A stretch of DNA of 64,000 nt from Gaiella occulta (GCF_003351045.1 NZ_QQZY01000002.1:370001-434000); one strand, 5' to 3'. Counted from the first letter of the stretch, positions 36,025 through 44,187 are shown. The notes: generated by a model not told the origin, from the letters alone. Translations and numbers: made by a program.

Positions 36025-36632
36025 GCGGAGGTCTCGCATGGGCCCTCGTCGCGCTCGGCATCGGCGTCGTCGTCGTCCGCAGGCGGTCGGTCGCGGTCGG
36101 GCTCGTCACCGCGCAGGCGCTCCTGCTCGGTGCCTCGGCCCTGCGCGACGGCGTCTCGGGCGAGGCGGCGCCGGCCGCCGGGGCGCTGGCACTGCGCGGC
36201 CTCCTGCTCGCCGGGCTGTTCCTGTTCCTCGTCCGCCGCACGCGGGAGACGCGGCCGGTGCGAGCCGGTGTCGCGCCGCTCGCCCGCGCCGCGGCGGCGG
36301 TCGTGCTCGTGCTGGCGCTGATCTGGCTCGTCCCGACGATCGGGCTCGACTCGCAGCAGGCGGAGCGGGCCACGCTCGCCCTCGTGGCGATCGGGCTCGT
36401 GACCGCGGCGACGCGCCGGGCGACGCTCTTCCAGGTGCTGGGCATCGTCCTCGTCGAGAACGGGCTCGCGCTCGCGGCGCTCTCGCTGCCGGGCACGTCG
36501 TCTCTCGCGATCGAGATAGGCGTCGCGGTCGACCTGCTGCTCGTCGCCCTCGTCGCGGGCGTGTTCCACGACCGCATCTTCGCCGAGTTCGGCGCCGGCG
36601 ACTCCGCGGTGCTGAGGAGCCTGCGTGACTAG
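36021..36632 (+). CDS. hyfE: hydrogenase-4 component E-like (NuoK-like) membrane subunit
   Basis: Membrane protein of 203 residues with six or so helices, matching HyfE in length and operon position. The conserved part is VLVENGLALAALSLPGTSSLAIEIGV, which carries the NuoK-like membrane glutamates. It starts at GTG 36021 with a 4-base overlap from hyfC and overlaps hyfF by 8 bases. Confidence 0.82.
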   Translation: MSGGLAWALVALGIGVVVVRRRSVAVGLVTAQALLLGASALRDGVSGEAAPAAGALALRGLLLAGLFLFLVRRTRETRPVRAGVAPLARAAAAVVLVLALIWLVPTIGLDSQQAERATLALVAIGLVTAATRRATLFQVLGIVLVENGLALAALSLPGTSSLAIEIGVAVDLLLVALVAGVFHDRIFAEFGAGDSAVLRSLRD

Positions 36633-38088
36633 CCGCGAGTGGCTCGCTGCCGCGGTGCTCGCCGCGCCGCTTCTCGGGATCGCCGCGGTCGCGGCGGCGC
36701 CGCGCCGCCTGCTCGCACGCACCTGCGTCGCGGCCGCGATCGTCACCGCCGCGGCCGCGGCGGCGCTCTCCGCCGTCGCGCTCGCGACTCCCGGGCAGCG
36801 GGTGCTGGGACGGTGGCTCGTCGTCGACGCGGCGGGCGGGCTGCTCGTCGGCGTGATCGGCGTCGTCGGGCTCGCGAGCGCGCTCGTCTCTCCTCCGTTC
36901 CTCGCCGGCCGGCGGGGATCGCTCTTCCGTGCAGACCGGGCCGAGCGCGTCTACTGGGCGACGCTGTTCGCGTTCTGGGCCGTCCTGCTCGCCGTCCCGC
37001 TCGCGGGCAACCTCGGCGCCGCCTGGCTCGCGATCGAGGCGACGACCGCGGCGTCGGCGCTCCTCGTCGGCTTCAGCGGCCGTCCCCGCGCCCTCGAGGC
37101 CGGATGGAAGTACCTCATCCTGACCTCGCTCGGCCTCGGCGTGGCCCTGCTCGGCATCGTCGTGCTCGGGGCGGCCGCCGGCGGCGGCGGGCTGGAGACG
37201 CTCACCTGGCGCTCGCTCCCGCACGCGACGCTCGAACCGGATGTCACACTCGTCGCCTACGTGCTGCTGCTCGCGGGGCTCGCGGCGAAGATCGGCTGGG
37301 CGCCCGTCCACAACTGGCTGCCGGACGCGCACTCGGAGGCGCCCGCCCCGGTGTCGGCGCTTCTCTCGGCGGCGCTCCTGCCGGCGGTGCTGCTCGTCGC
37401 ATGGCGCTCGCAGCAGGCGCTCGCCCCGACGATCGGCGCGGGCACCGGCGGCGGCGTGCTCGTCGCGTTCGGGCTGCTCTCGCTCGCCGTCGCGGTGCCG
37501 TTCCTGTGGCGGGCGCAGGCGTGGAAGCGTCTGCTCGCGTACTCGAGCCTCGAGCACATGGGTGTGATCGCGCTCGGGATCGGCTTCGGCGGGCCGCTCG
37601 CGCTGGCAGGGGTCGCTGTCCACATCGCCGGGCACGCGCTCGCGAAGGCGCTCGGCTTCTACGCCGCGACGCCGCTGCTCGGGCACGAGCCGCGCGCGGC
37701 CGGCCACGCCGCGGGCGGGATCGGGCGTACGCAGCCGGCGCTCGGAGCCTCGCTCGGCATCTCGCTGGGCGCGCTCGCCGGGCTGCCGCCGTCGCCGCTC
37801 TTCGTCAGCGAGGTGCTGATCGTGGCGGGAGGCTTCCAGGTGGGACGTCCGTGGGCAGCGGGAGGGGCAGCCATCCTGCTCGCGCTCGGCTTCCTCGGCC
37901 TCGCCCACGCCCTCGTCGAGACCGTGATCGGCAAGGCGCGGCGGCGCGACCGCCGCATCGCGCCCGGGCTCGCCCCGGTCGTCGCGCTCACGGCCGTCGC
38001 GGCGGCGGCGCTGCTCGCACTCACCGCCGTCGCGGTGTGGCTGCCGGGCTCGGCTATCGTCGACGGTCTCCTGCGGGGGCTCGCATGA
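36625..38088 (+). CDS. hyfF: hydrogenase-4 component F-like (NuoN/M-like) membrane subunit
   Basis: Second antiporter-like subunit, 487 residues. WLAIEATTAASALLVGF, LAAKIGWAPVHNWLPDAHSE (with conserved Lys) and WKRLLAYSSLEHMGVIALGI follow the NuoM/HyfF pattern, then HIAGHALAKALGFYAATPLL. The start at GTG 36625 lies within the end of hyfE. With HyfB this gives the complex two potential proton channels. Confidence 0.88.
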   Translation: MTSREWLAAAVLAAPLLGIAAVAAAPRRLLARTCVAAAIVTAAAAAALSAVALATPGQRVLGRWLVVDAAGGLLVGVIGVVGLASALVSPPFLAGRRGSLFRADRAERVYWATLFAFWAVLLAVPLAGNLGAAWLAIEATTAASALLVGFSGRPRALEAGWKYLILTSLGLGVALLGIVVLGAAAGGGGLETLTWRSLPHATLEPDVTLVAYVLLLAGLAAKIGWAPVHNWLPDAHSEAPAPVSALLSAALLPAVLLVAWRSQQALAPTIGAGTGGGVLVAFGLLSLAVAVPFLWRAQAWKRLLAYSSLEHMGVIALGIGFGGPLALAGVAVHIAGHALAKALGFYAATPLLGHEPRAAGHAAGGIGRTQPALGASLGISLGALAGLPPSPLFVSEVLIVAGGFQVGRPWAAGGAAILLALGFLGLAHALVETVIGKARRRDRRIAPGLAPVVALTAVAAAALLALTAVAVWLPGSAIVDGLLRGLA

Positions 38089-39494
38089 CAACGGCGCTTC
38101 TCGGCGGCAAGGCCTATCGCGAGGCGGTCGCGGCGGCGCTCGCGGACGGCTGGCGCTTCGCCGGCCTCCACGCCACGGCCGCCGCAGACGGCCCGGTGGT
38201 GCACGCGCTGCTCGTCTGCCCCGCCGGCGAGACCCGCATCGAGAGCGTCGCCGCGCACGAGGGAACGGTGCCGACGATCGTCGACCTCGCTCCCGCCGCC
38301 GGATGGGACGAGCGCGAGGCGCACGACCTCTACGGTGTCGGCTTCGACGGCCACGAGCCGCTACGCCCACTCGTCGACCACGACGTGCCGCTCGAGCGCT
38401 TTGCGACGCCGGTACGCGGCCCAGATCCCTATCAGGTCGCGGTGGGACCGATCCACGCAGGCGTGATCGAGTCGGGCCACTTCCGCTTCCACGTCGTCGG
38501 CGATCGGATCCTGCACGTCGACGTGCGCCTGTTCTACAAGCACCGCGGGCTCGAGCGCGCAGCGGAGGGGCTCCCGCTCGCCGACGGGCTCCGTGTCGCG
38601 TCGCGCGCCTGCGCCGCCTGCTGGGTGACGAACGCCGTCGCCTACGCGCACGCGTGCGAGGAGCTGCTCGGACTGACGCCGACGCCCGAGCTCGCGCGGG
38701 CGCGGACGATCCTGCTCGAGCTCGAGCGCGTCTGGAACACGCTCAACGACATCGGCGCCGTCTGCGCGGGCGTCGGGCTCGCTGCCGGCAACACCCGCTT
38801 CGCGGCGCTCGTCGACGACGCCCGCAGGCTCAACGCACGGCTCACCGGGCATCGCTTCCTGTTCGGCTCCGTCGCCGTCGGCGGCAGCGCGCTCGACCTC
38901 GACGCGCACGCGGTCGCCGACGCGCGGGAGACGCTTGCCCGCATCCGCGCGGAGTCGTCACGGGCGTGGCGGGAGCTCCTCTTCAACGGATCGTTCATGG
39001 ACCGCATGCCCGACATCGGCGTCGTCGACGCGGAGGCCGCACGCACGCTCGGGGTCGTCGGCCCGGCGGCACGCGCGGCCGGCCTCGCCGAGGATGCGCG
39101 CACGACGAGCCCGCGTCTCGCCTACGACGGCTTCGCGCCCGCAGCACTGCGGCGCCAGGCGGGCGACGTCCAGGCGCGCCTCGAGCAGCGCGCGCTCGAG
39201 CTGCTGCCCTGTCTCGACATCCTCGATCGCCTGCTTGCCGAGCCGGTGCGGCCGGCCGCGGCCCGCCCCGGCGGCACGGGCTCGGCGATCGGCGTCGGCC
39301 GCGTGGAGAGCGCGCGCGGGGTGACCTCGTGCGTCGTCGAGCGTGACGGCGACCGCATCGGACGTCTGCGGCTGCGCACCGGCTCGTACGCGAACTGGCC
39401 CGCGGTCGCCCACGCGGCGGCGCACAACCTGCTCCCCGACTTCCCGCTCATCAACAAGAGCTTCGAGCTCTGCTACGCCTGCGCCGACCGCTGA
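38085..39494 (+). CDS. hyfG: group 4 [NiFe]-hydrogenase large subunit (NuoC-NuoD fusion type)
   Basis: Catalytic large subunit of 469 residues. The first 120 residues form a NuoC-like domain (GWDEREAHDLYGVGFDGH). The NuoD-like domain has KHRGLERAAEGLPLADGLR. Both NiFe-ligand pairs are present: Cys176/Cys179 in RACAACW and Cys463/Cys466 in the terminal CYACADR. The protein stops exactly at the Arg where relatives such as HycE are cleaved during maturation, so no C-terminal extension exists and no processing peptidase should be needed. The usual Asp before the last pair is missing (ELCYAC). Confidence 0.88.
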   Translation: MTTALLGGKAYREAVAAALADGWRFAGLHATAAADGPVVHALLVCPAGETRIESVAAHEGTVPTIVDLAPAAGWDEREAHDLYGVGFDGHEPLRPLVDHDVPLERFATPVRGPDPYQVAVGPIHAGVIESGHFRFHVVGDRILHVDVRLFYKHRGLERAAEGLPLADGLRVASRACAACWVTNAVAYAHACEELLGLTPTPELARARTILLELERVWNTLNDIGAVCAGVGLAAGNTRFAALVDDARRLNARLTGHRFLFGSVAVGGSALDLDAHAVADARETLARIRAESSRAWRELLFNGSFMDRMPDIGVVDAEAARTLGVVGPAARAAGLAEDARTTSPRLAYDGFAPAALRRQAGDVQARLEQRALELLPCLDILDRLLAEPVRPAAARPGGTGSAIGVGRVESARGVTSCVVERDGDRIGRLRLRTGSYANWPAVAHAAAHNLLPDFPLINKSFELCYACADR

Positions 39495-39949
39495 TGCTGG
39501 CCCTGCTCAGAGATCTGCGCAGCCTCCGCCGCACGACCGGCCTCCCGGCCGCGGCCCGCGGCCGCTCGCTCGCCGTCCGGCACGTCGACTGTGGTTCCTG
39601 CAACGGCTGCGAGCACGAGCTGACGCTGCTGCAGAGCCCCACCGTCGACCTGTCGCGCTTCGGCATCGGCATCGTCGCCTCCCCGCGCCACGCCGACGTC
39701 CTGCTCGTCACCGGCCCCGTCACGACCCGCATGCGCGAGGCGCTGCTGACCGCCTACGCGGCGATGCCGGAGCCGCGGCGCGTGGCGGCGCTCGGCGACT
39801 GCGCCCTCGGCGTGAGCGTGCTCGGCTGCGACGACGAGATCGTGGGGCCCGTCGAGTCGGTGCTCCCCGTCGACCTGCGCATCCCGGGCTGCCCCGCGAC
39901 GCCGGAGCAGATCGCGTCGGCCCTGCTCGAGCTCATCGACAGGCGCTGA
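39494..39949 (+). CDS. hyfI: hydrogenase-4 small subunit-like (NuoB-like) iron-sulphur protein
   Basis: Protein of 151 residues that should carry the cluster nearest the NiFe site or quinone. The cysteines lie in DCGSCNGCEHELTLL (residues 33, 36, 39), LGDCALGVSV and IPGCPATPEQI, the NuoB/HyfI arrangement. The start ATG overlaps the hyfG stop by one base (TGATG). It is the last gene of the operon. No NuoI/HyfH-type ferredoxin subunit follows. Confidence 0.9.
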   Translation: MLALLRDLRSLRRTTGLPAAARGRSLAVRHVDCGSCNGCEHELTLLQSPTVDLSRFGIGIVASPRHADVLLVTGPVTTRMREALLTAYAAMPEPRRVAALGDCALGVSVLGCDDEIVGPVESVLPVDLRIPGCPATPEQIASALLELIDRR

Positions 39950-40019
39950 CGGAACGTCGAGCACGCAGACGGCCGGCACCTCGCCGAGCTCACCGATGCT
40001 CTGCGACTACGGTGGACGT

Positions 40020-40406
40020 GTGCGCCTGTCCCTCTCTCCCCCGCTGCGCCCGGCCACGCTCGCGGCCGCCGACACGCTGGCGATCGTGGCGTTCGCGGCG
40101 GCGGGGATCGTCTCCCACACGGGCGCTGTGTCGCTGCGCGCGGTGGCCGAAGACGTGGTGCCGCTGCTCGCCGGCTGGTTCGCGGCCGCCGCGCTGACGC
40201 GGCTCTACCGCGCGCGCACCGTGCGGGCACTGCTCCTCACGTGGGCGGTCGGGATCCCGGCCGGGGTGGCCGTGCGCGCCGCCGCGCTCGGCCGCCTCGA
40301 CGAGCCGCGGCAGCTCGCGTTCCTCGCCACCACGCTCGTGCTCACGCTCGCGTTCGTCGCGTCCGCGCGGCTCGTCCTCTCGGCCGCCACGCGCGCTCCC
40401 GCGTAG
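40020..40406 (+). CDS. DUF3054 membrane protein
   Basis: Protein of 128 residues with four membrane helices, matching the DUF3054 family in length and in the pattern AADTLAIVAFAAAGIVSHTG, PLLAGWFAAAALTRLY and LTWAVGIPAGVAVRAAALGR. Its function is unknown. The GTG at 40020 lies 6 bases after TACGGT (40008-40013), so it has its own leaderless promoter and is separate from the hyf operon. Confidence 0.8.
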   Translation: MRLSLSPPLRPATLAAADTLAIVAFAAAGIVSHTGAVSLRAVAEDVVPLLAGWFAAAALTRLYRARTVRALLLTWAVGIPAGVAVRAAALGRLDEPRQLAFLATTLVLTLAFVASARLVLSAATRAPA

Positions 40407-40464
40407 GGGCAGGCAACCGATACGCCTCGAATCCGCGGCACCTCGAGCCCTCCGCGCGCGAAGC

Positions 40465-40619
40465 GTGCAGAGCAGTGAGCCGATCGTCCGGCTTGCCCAA
40501 CGCTACATCGACGAGGGAATGCGCCTCGACCGCCACCGGGGGTCATCTTCCGCGACGCCCCGGCCGGACGACGCGCCGTCGTCGGCGGACCCGACGTCTG
40601 CGACGTCGTAACCGCCGTC
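40465..40619 (+). pseudogene. frameshifted DUF433/antitoxin-like gene fragment
   Basis: From GTG 40465 one frame reads PIVRLAQRYIDEGMRLDRH; after about 40540 the next frame reads GVIFRDAPAGRRAVVGGPDV. Restoring a single base in the run at 40537-40542 joins them as DRHPGVIFRDAPAGRRA, a pattern known from DUF433-type antitoxins. The fragment then runs without a stop into the IS256-like tail at 40620. It is inactive as it stands. Confidence 0.5.
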
Positions 40620-40770
40620 CGCAGCCTCGACCCTACGGGACGAGGCCAACGACGCTGGATCAACCGATGGAAGCCCGCCCTCAACGCGTTCGCAGTGACA
40701 TTCGAAGGACGAATCGAGATCAATGATTAACAAAATAGACAACAGGACTTACACCGAACATCCCAGATCC
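40620..40770 (+). mobile_element. 3' end of an IS256/Mutator-type insertion sequence
   Basis: The reading frame to TAA 40728-40730 gives RSLDPTGRGQRRWINRWKPA then LNAFAVTFEGRIEIND, resembling the C-terminus of IS256-family transposases. After the stop, the stretch TTACACCGAACATCCCAGA (40749-40767) resembles the right terminal repeat of such elements. The remaining 350 or so codons and the left end are absent, so this is a deletion remnant. Confidence 0.55.
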
Positions 40771-40837
40771 TTCTTCAGACGGACCCCAAGGCTCGGCGGG
40801 CGGCCCTCAACCCGCGCGTAACCCTCGCCGCCATGGC

Positions 40838-40963
40838 GAGCGGCTCGGGCGACAGCTCGAGCGCGCAGGCGCCATCGCTCGCGAGAATCGCGTCGTCGAG
40901 GGCGTCGACCCCGGGCTCGTCTTCAAGGTTCGCGCCAGCGGGCGACACAGCGACGAGGACTGG
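40838..40963 (+). other. coding-like fragment of unknown origin
   Basis: One frame reads ERLGRQLERAGAIARENRVV and continues VEGVDPGLVFKVRASGRHSD to EDW at 40963, then loses protein character. It lacks a clear start and stop. It may be the beginning of a small gene whose end was replaced when the DUF4160 remnant was joined. The family is not recognised. Confidence 0.3.
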
Positions 40964-40967
40964 GGGA

Positions 40968-41176
40968 GCACACGCTCGGCCGCATTTCCATGCCCGCTAC
41001 GCGGATCACGCCGCGTCGATCGGGCTCGACGGCGAGCTCGTCGCTTGGGTCGCTGCCGCACCGGGCGCTGGCTTTGGTCGTCGAGTGGGCTGCACTCCAT
41101 CGAGAGGAGTTGCTCGGAAACTGGGAGCGGGCTCGACGCGAAGAGCCCGCTCGAGCCGATCGACCCGCCGCCGTGA
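40968..41176 (+). pseudogene. DUF4160 gene with two frameshifts
   Basis: Three frames together give a DUF4160 protein: AHARPHFHARYADHAASIGL in the first, LPHRALALVVEWAALHREEL then NWERARREEP in the second, and LEPIDPPP ending at TGA 41174-41176 in the third. The HARPHFHARY start is missing its N-terminal 10-15 residues. DUF4160 and DUF2442 genes are commonly neighbours and are suspected toxin-antitoxin partners. Two shifts in 200 bases indicate decay rather than a single sequencing error. Confidence 0.65.
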
Positions 41177-41194
41177 GATGTGGGTGTGGACCAG

Positions 41195-41462
41195 ATGGTC
41201 GACATCACGGGAGTCGATGTCCTCGGTGAGTACCGCCTCCGGCTCACGTTCGAGGACGGCACGGTCGGGGATGTCGACTTCGCCGGTCGCGAGTGGCGCG
41301 GCGTCTTCGAGCCGCTCAACGATCCGGCTGAGTTCGCACGGGTCGAGGTCCGATCCGGAGGCGGGGACGGCTACCTGGTCCGGCGGCCTAGACATGGCCC
41401 CCGAGCCGCTCTACGGCGAAGCACGCCGCCACCGAGTCCAAGGCGCTCGAGCTACCGGCTAA
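41195..41462 (+). pseudogene. DUF2442 gene with one frameshift
   Basis: From ATG 41195 (or GTG 41186) the frame reads MVDITGVDVLGEYRLRLTFE and DVDFAGREWRGVFEPL, the DUF2442 N-terminus. Near 41350 the family sequence continues in another frame as DPEAGTATWSGGLDMAPEPL and YGEARRHR, stopping at 41460-41462. The shift removes the conserved C-terminus from the protein. It starts about 10 bases after the DUF4160 stop, as expected for a pair. Confidence 0.65.
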
Positions 41463-41567
41463 GCAGCCCCTCAGCGCTGCGTGAATCGCGTGGCGCGCTG
41501 AGGACGGCTGCGAGAGACTCGGCCCGCGCGCGTCGCAGCCGGGGGGACGTCGCCCGGCGCGCGAGCT

Positions 41568-42002
41568 TCAATCTCGGTCGTGCCCGGCGATGAGCTCGTC
41601 GAGCACCTCATTGAAGGTAGCCATGCGCTTGCGGTCGATGCGCGCCGCCCACGATCGCTCGACGTTGCGACCGGCTGCCCAGACGGCTGCGTCGAGTTCG
41701 TGGCCGCGTTTGGTGAGTTTCATGATGCGCGCGCGGCCGTCGGACGGGTCGGGATGGCGCTCGACGTAGCGTAACCGCTCGAGTTCCCTCAGAAAGTCAT
41801 TGGTCGCCTGCTTTGACAGGCGTGCGGTCGCCGCGATCTCACCCGGTCGGCGCTGGTCAATGCCGGTGAGCCGGAAGAGGGTGATCATCGCCCCGGTGAC
41901 ATCCGGGTGGCCGGCCTCGCGGACGAGGGCGAGCATCTCGTCGCGGGCGAGGTCGTAGGCGACACGAAGTCGACCGACGAGGCTGGGCGCCCGCTGCTGC
42001 AT
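41568..42002 (-). CDS. MarR-family transcriptional regulator
   Basis: Winged-helix regulator of 144 residues (ATG 42002; GTG 42020 is an alternative). The DNA-binding domain reads LFRLTGIDQRRPGEIAATAR then LSKQATNDFLRELERLRYVE and wing HPDPSDGRARIMKLT. It diverges from the SnoaL-like gene across a palindrome at 42036-42053 that covers both -10 boxes, so it probably represses both genes. Confidence 0.88.
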   Translation of the reverse strand: MQQRAPSLVGRLRVAYDLARDEMLALVREAGHPDVTGAMITLFRLTGIDQRRPGEIAATARLSKQATNDFLRELERLRYVERHPDPSDGRARIMKLTKRGHELDAAVWAAGRNVERSWAARIDRKRMATFNEVLDELIAGHDRD

Positions 42003-42035
42003 AGCAGGGGTTGTTGACACTGCTCGTACGGTCGA

Positions 42036-42053
42036 CGTACTATATGTAGTACG
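42036..42053. promoter_or_regulatory. MarR-type operator within divergent promoters
   Basis: CGTACTA-TATG-TAGTACG is a perfect 7-bp inverted repeat, with a further CGTACTA half-site at 42059-42065. On the plus strand TTGACA (42014-42019) and TACTAT (42038-42043) are spaced 18 bases, a good sigma-70 promoter for the SnoaL-like gene. On the minus strand TATAGT (42039-42044) can serve the marR gene. Binding would block both. Confidence 0.7.
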
Positions 42054-42083
42054 CGTCACGTACTAAACCTAGCAGGAGGTCAC

Positions 42084-42518
42084 ATGGAACGCAGCGAGAT
42101 GGACAGGCTGATCGGGGAACACCTCGCCGCCGAGAAGGCCGGCGATCCCGTAGGTTGCGTCGCAATGTACACAGACGACGTCGTGCACGATGTCGTCGGC
42201 ATGCCCTCTGGACCGCTGACCGGCGTCGAGGCGGCTCGCGGCTTCTACCAGTTCCTCACCCAGAACATCAAGACGGAGCGGATGGACGTCAACCGCACGT
42301 GGTACGGCGAGGACTTCTGCGTCATCGAGCACCAATGGCACGGCCCCGTCACCGGCGAGTTCCTCGGGGTCCCCGGCCACGGCCGCGAGATCTCGTTCCG
42401 GATGCTGCACGTCTGGGAGTTCAAGGACGACCGGATCTCGCGCGAGAACGTGTGGCTCGACGGAGGTGCCATCATGGCGCAACTGACCGCACCGGAAGCA
42501 ACTCCGGCCTCAGCCTAG
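42084..42518 (+). CDS. SnoaL-like / NTF2-fold protein
   Basis: Protein of 144 residues with the SnoaL/NTF2 cone-fold pattern: LIGEHLAAEKAGDPVGCVAM, YTDDVVHDVVG, GVEAARGFYQFL, CVIEHQWHGPVTGEF and MLHVWEFKDDRISRENVWLD. Members include polyketide cyclases, isomerases and steroid-binding proteins; the reaction is unknown. A strong Shine-Dalgarno (AGGAGG) precedes the ATG. Its stop codon abuts the IS1380 left end. Controlled, by position, by the divergent MarR protein. Confidence 0.85.
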   Translation: MERSEMDRLIGEHLAAEKAGDPVGCVAMYTDDVVHDVVGMPSGPLTGVEAARGFYQFLTQNIKTERMDVNRTWYGEDFCVIEHQWHGPVTGEFLGVPGHGREISFRMLHVWEFKDDRISRENVWLDGGAIMAQLTAPEATPASA

Positions 42519-44187
42519 CCCGGGTCGTTCATTTGCAGGTCGGGCCGTGCGCTCTCGCGGTCGGGTGATGTGCGCCTGGGCAGGGAGGATTGGAGGTGTC
42601 GAAGCCCCATCTCCCTGCCCAGGAGGATCACCATGCAGGTGAAGCGTACGGAGCTGGTTGAGAGCGTACAAATCGTGGCGGACGCCGACCGTTTGACCTC
42701 GCGGGCAGGTACCGCCGTCCTCGCCGGGCTCGCTGACCGGGTCGGTCTGGCCGGGGCGCTCGCGCAGGCGATGGTGGGTGTGCGCCAGCGTCGCTCGCGC
42801 CACGATCCCGGCCGGACGCTGTGTGATCTGGCGGTGATGCTCGCCGATGGCGGCGACTGCCTGGCCGACCTGAGCGCGCTGCGCGACCAGCCGGCCCTGT
42901 TCGGCGAGGTCGCCTCCGATGCCACCGCCTGGCGGGCGCTCGCCGCGCTCGACCCGCAGCGGCTGGTGGCGGTGCGCCAGGCGCGGGCGAAGGCGCGGGC
43001 GCACGTCTGGGAGCTGGCCGGGGCGCCGCGGCGTGTCGTCCTCGACCTCGACGCGACGCTGATCACCGCCCACTCCGACAAGGAGCAGGCGGCCGGCAAC
43101 TACAAGCACGGCTTCGGCTTCCATCCGCTGCTCTGCTACGAGGCGGAGACGGACGAGGCGCGGGCGGGTGTGTTGCGGCCCGGCAACGCGGGCGCCAACA
43201 CGGCCGCTGACCACGTCGCGGTGCTCGACCTCGCGCTGGCGCAGCTGCCCGAGGGGGCGGTCGGGCCGGGGCTGTTGGTGCGGGCCGACTCCGGCGGGGC
43301 GACCCACGCCTTCCTCGACCACGTCGTCGAGCGCGGCTTCCGCTTCTCGGTCGGCTTCGACCTGACCGAGCCGGTCAGGGAGGCGATCCTCGCCGTGCCC
43401 GAGCAGGCCTGGCGGCCGGCGCTCACCCAGGCGGGCGAGCAGCGCGAGGGGGCGGCCGTGGCCGAGCTCGCCCTCGACCTGGAGGGCAACGGCTGGCCGG
43501 CCGGCACGCGGGCGATCTGCCGCCGGGAGCGGCCGCACCCGGGCGCGCAGCTCTCCTTCACCGACGACAACGGTTACCGCTTCCAGGTCTTCATCACCAA
43601 CCAGCAGGGCAGGAGGATCGAGCGGCTCGAGCAGCTCCACCGCCAGCACGCCGTGGTCGAGGACCGGATCCGCTGCGGCAAGGACACCGGGCTGCGCAAC
43701 CTCCCCTTCCGCGCGTTCGCCGCCAACACGGCCTGGCTCGAGCTCGTCCTCTGCGCGCAGGATCTGCTCGCCTGGACGCAGCGGCTCCTGCTCAGCGGCG
43801 AACTCGCCCGCTGCGAGCCGAAGCGGCTGCGCTACCGGCTCCTCCACGTCGCCGGCCGGCTCACCCGCCACGCTCGGCGGCTGCGCCTCCACCTCCCCCG
43901 CGGCTGGGCCTGGGGCAACGAGCTCGTCGAGGCGTTCGCGCGCCTGCGCGCGCTCCCGCAGGCACCATAGGCCCGCAGGCACCATAGGCCGCAGCCAGTC
44001 GCGTTCGCACACTGACCCAGCAGGACAACGGGGCCTCGGCCTGCTCGCGAACGCCGCCCCGACGGCCTCGCGCCTGCTCAACCAACCCACGAGTGCCGAG
44101 CGCCCAACCCGCGAGAGCACACTGCTCGCCCGACCGGCCGAGGGCGCCGCCCGAACGCGGCCTCACCCGCCTATCGAACGATCCGGG
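42519..44187 (+). mobile_element. IS1380-family insertion sequence, apparently complete
   Basis: Element of about 1.67 kb bounded by imperfect inverted repeats: left CCCGGGTCGTTC (from 42519) and right GAACGATCCGGG (ending 44187), matching at 11 of 12 positions. It contains one transposase gene with its own Shine-Dalgarno. The flanks are CTAG on the left and CTAA on the right, so a perfect 4-base target duplication is not present. Roughly 200 bases between the transposase stop and the right repeat hold no gene. Confidence 0.8.
42633..43970 (+). CDS. IS1380-family transposase
   Basis: DDE transposase of 445 residues, intact. Recognisable blocks: SRHDPGRTLCDLAVMLADGG near residue 60, LDLDATLITAHSDKEQAAGNY with catalytic Asp, LLVRADSGGATHAFLDHVVE with the second Asp, and VEDRIRCGKDTGLRNLPFRA with the third catalytic acid and Mutator-like Tyr/Arg context. 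AGGAGG lies about 6 bases before the ATG. Confidence 0.92.
   Translation: MQVKRTELVESVQIVADADRLTSRAGTAVLAGLADRVGLAGALAQAMVGVRQRRSRHDPGRTLCDLAVMLADGGDCLADLSALRDQPALFGEVASDATAWRALAALDPQRLVAVRQARAKARAHVWELAGAPRRVVLDLDATLITAHSDKEQAAGNYKHGFGFHPLLCYEAETDEARAGVLRPGNAGANTAADHVAVLDLALAQLPEGAVGPGLLVRADSGGATHAFLDHVVERGFRFSVGFDLTEPVREAILAVPEQAWRPALTQAGEQREGAAVAELALDLEGNGWPAGTRAICRRERPHPGAQLSFTDDNGYRFQVFITNQQGRRIERLEQLHRQHAVVEDRIRCGKDTGLRNLPFRAFAANTAWLELVLCAQDLLAWTQRLLLSGELARCEPKRLRYRLLHVAGRLTRHARRLRLHLPRGWAWGNELVEAFARLRALPQAP

Noticed and set aside
33053-38370. Very long open frames on the minus strand opposite the hyf operon
   Set aside because: Their composition (Arg, Asp, Glu, Gln-rich without domains) is that of shadow frames in high-GC DNA; the plus strand carries unmistakable hyf genes.
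33161-39949. A respiratory complex I (nuo) operon
   Set aside because: Subunit set and order match Hyf/Hyc: NuoC-D fusion with NiFe-ligand cysteines, no nuoE, F, G, A or J.
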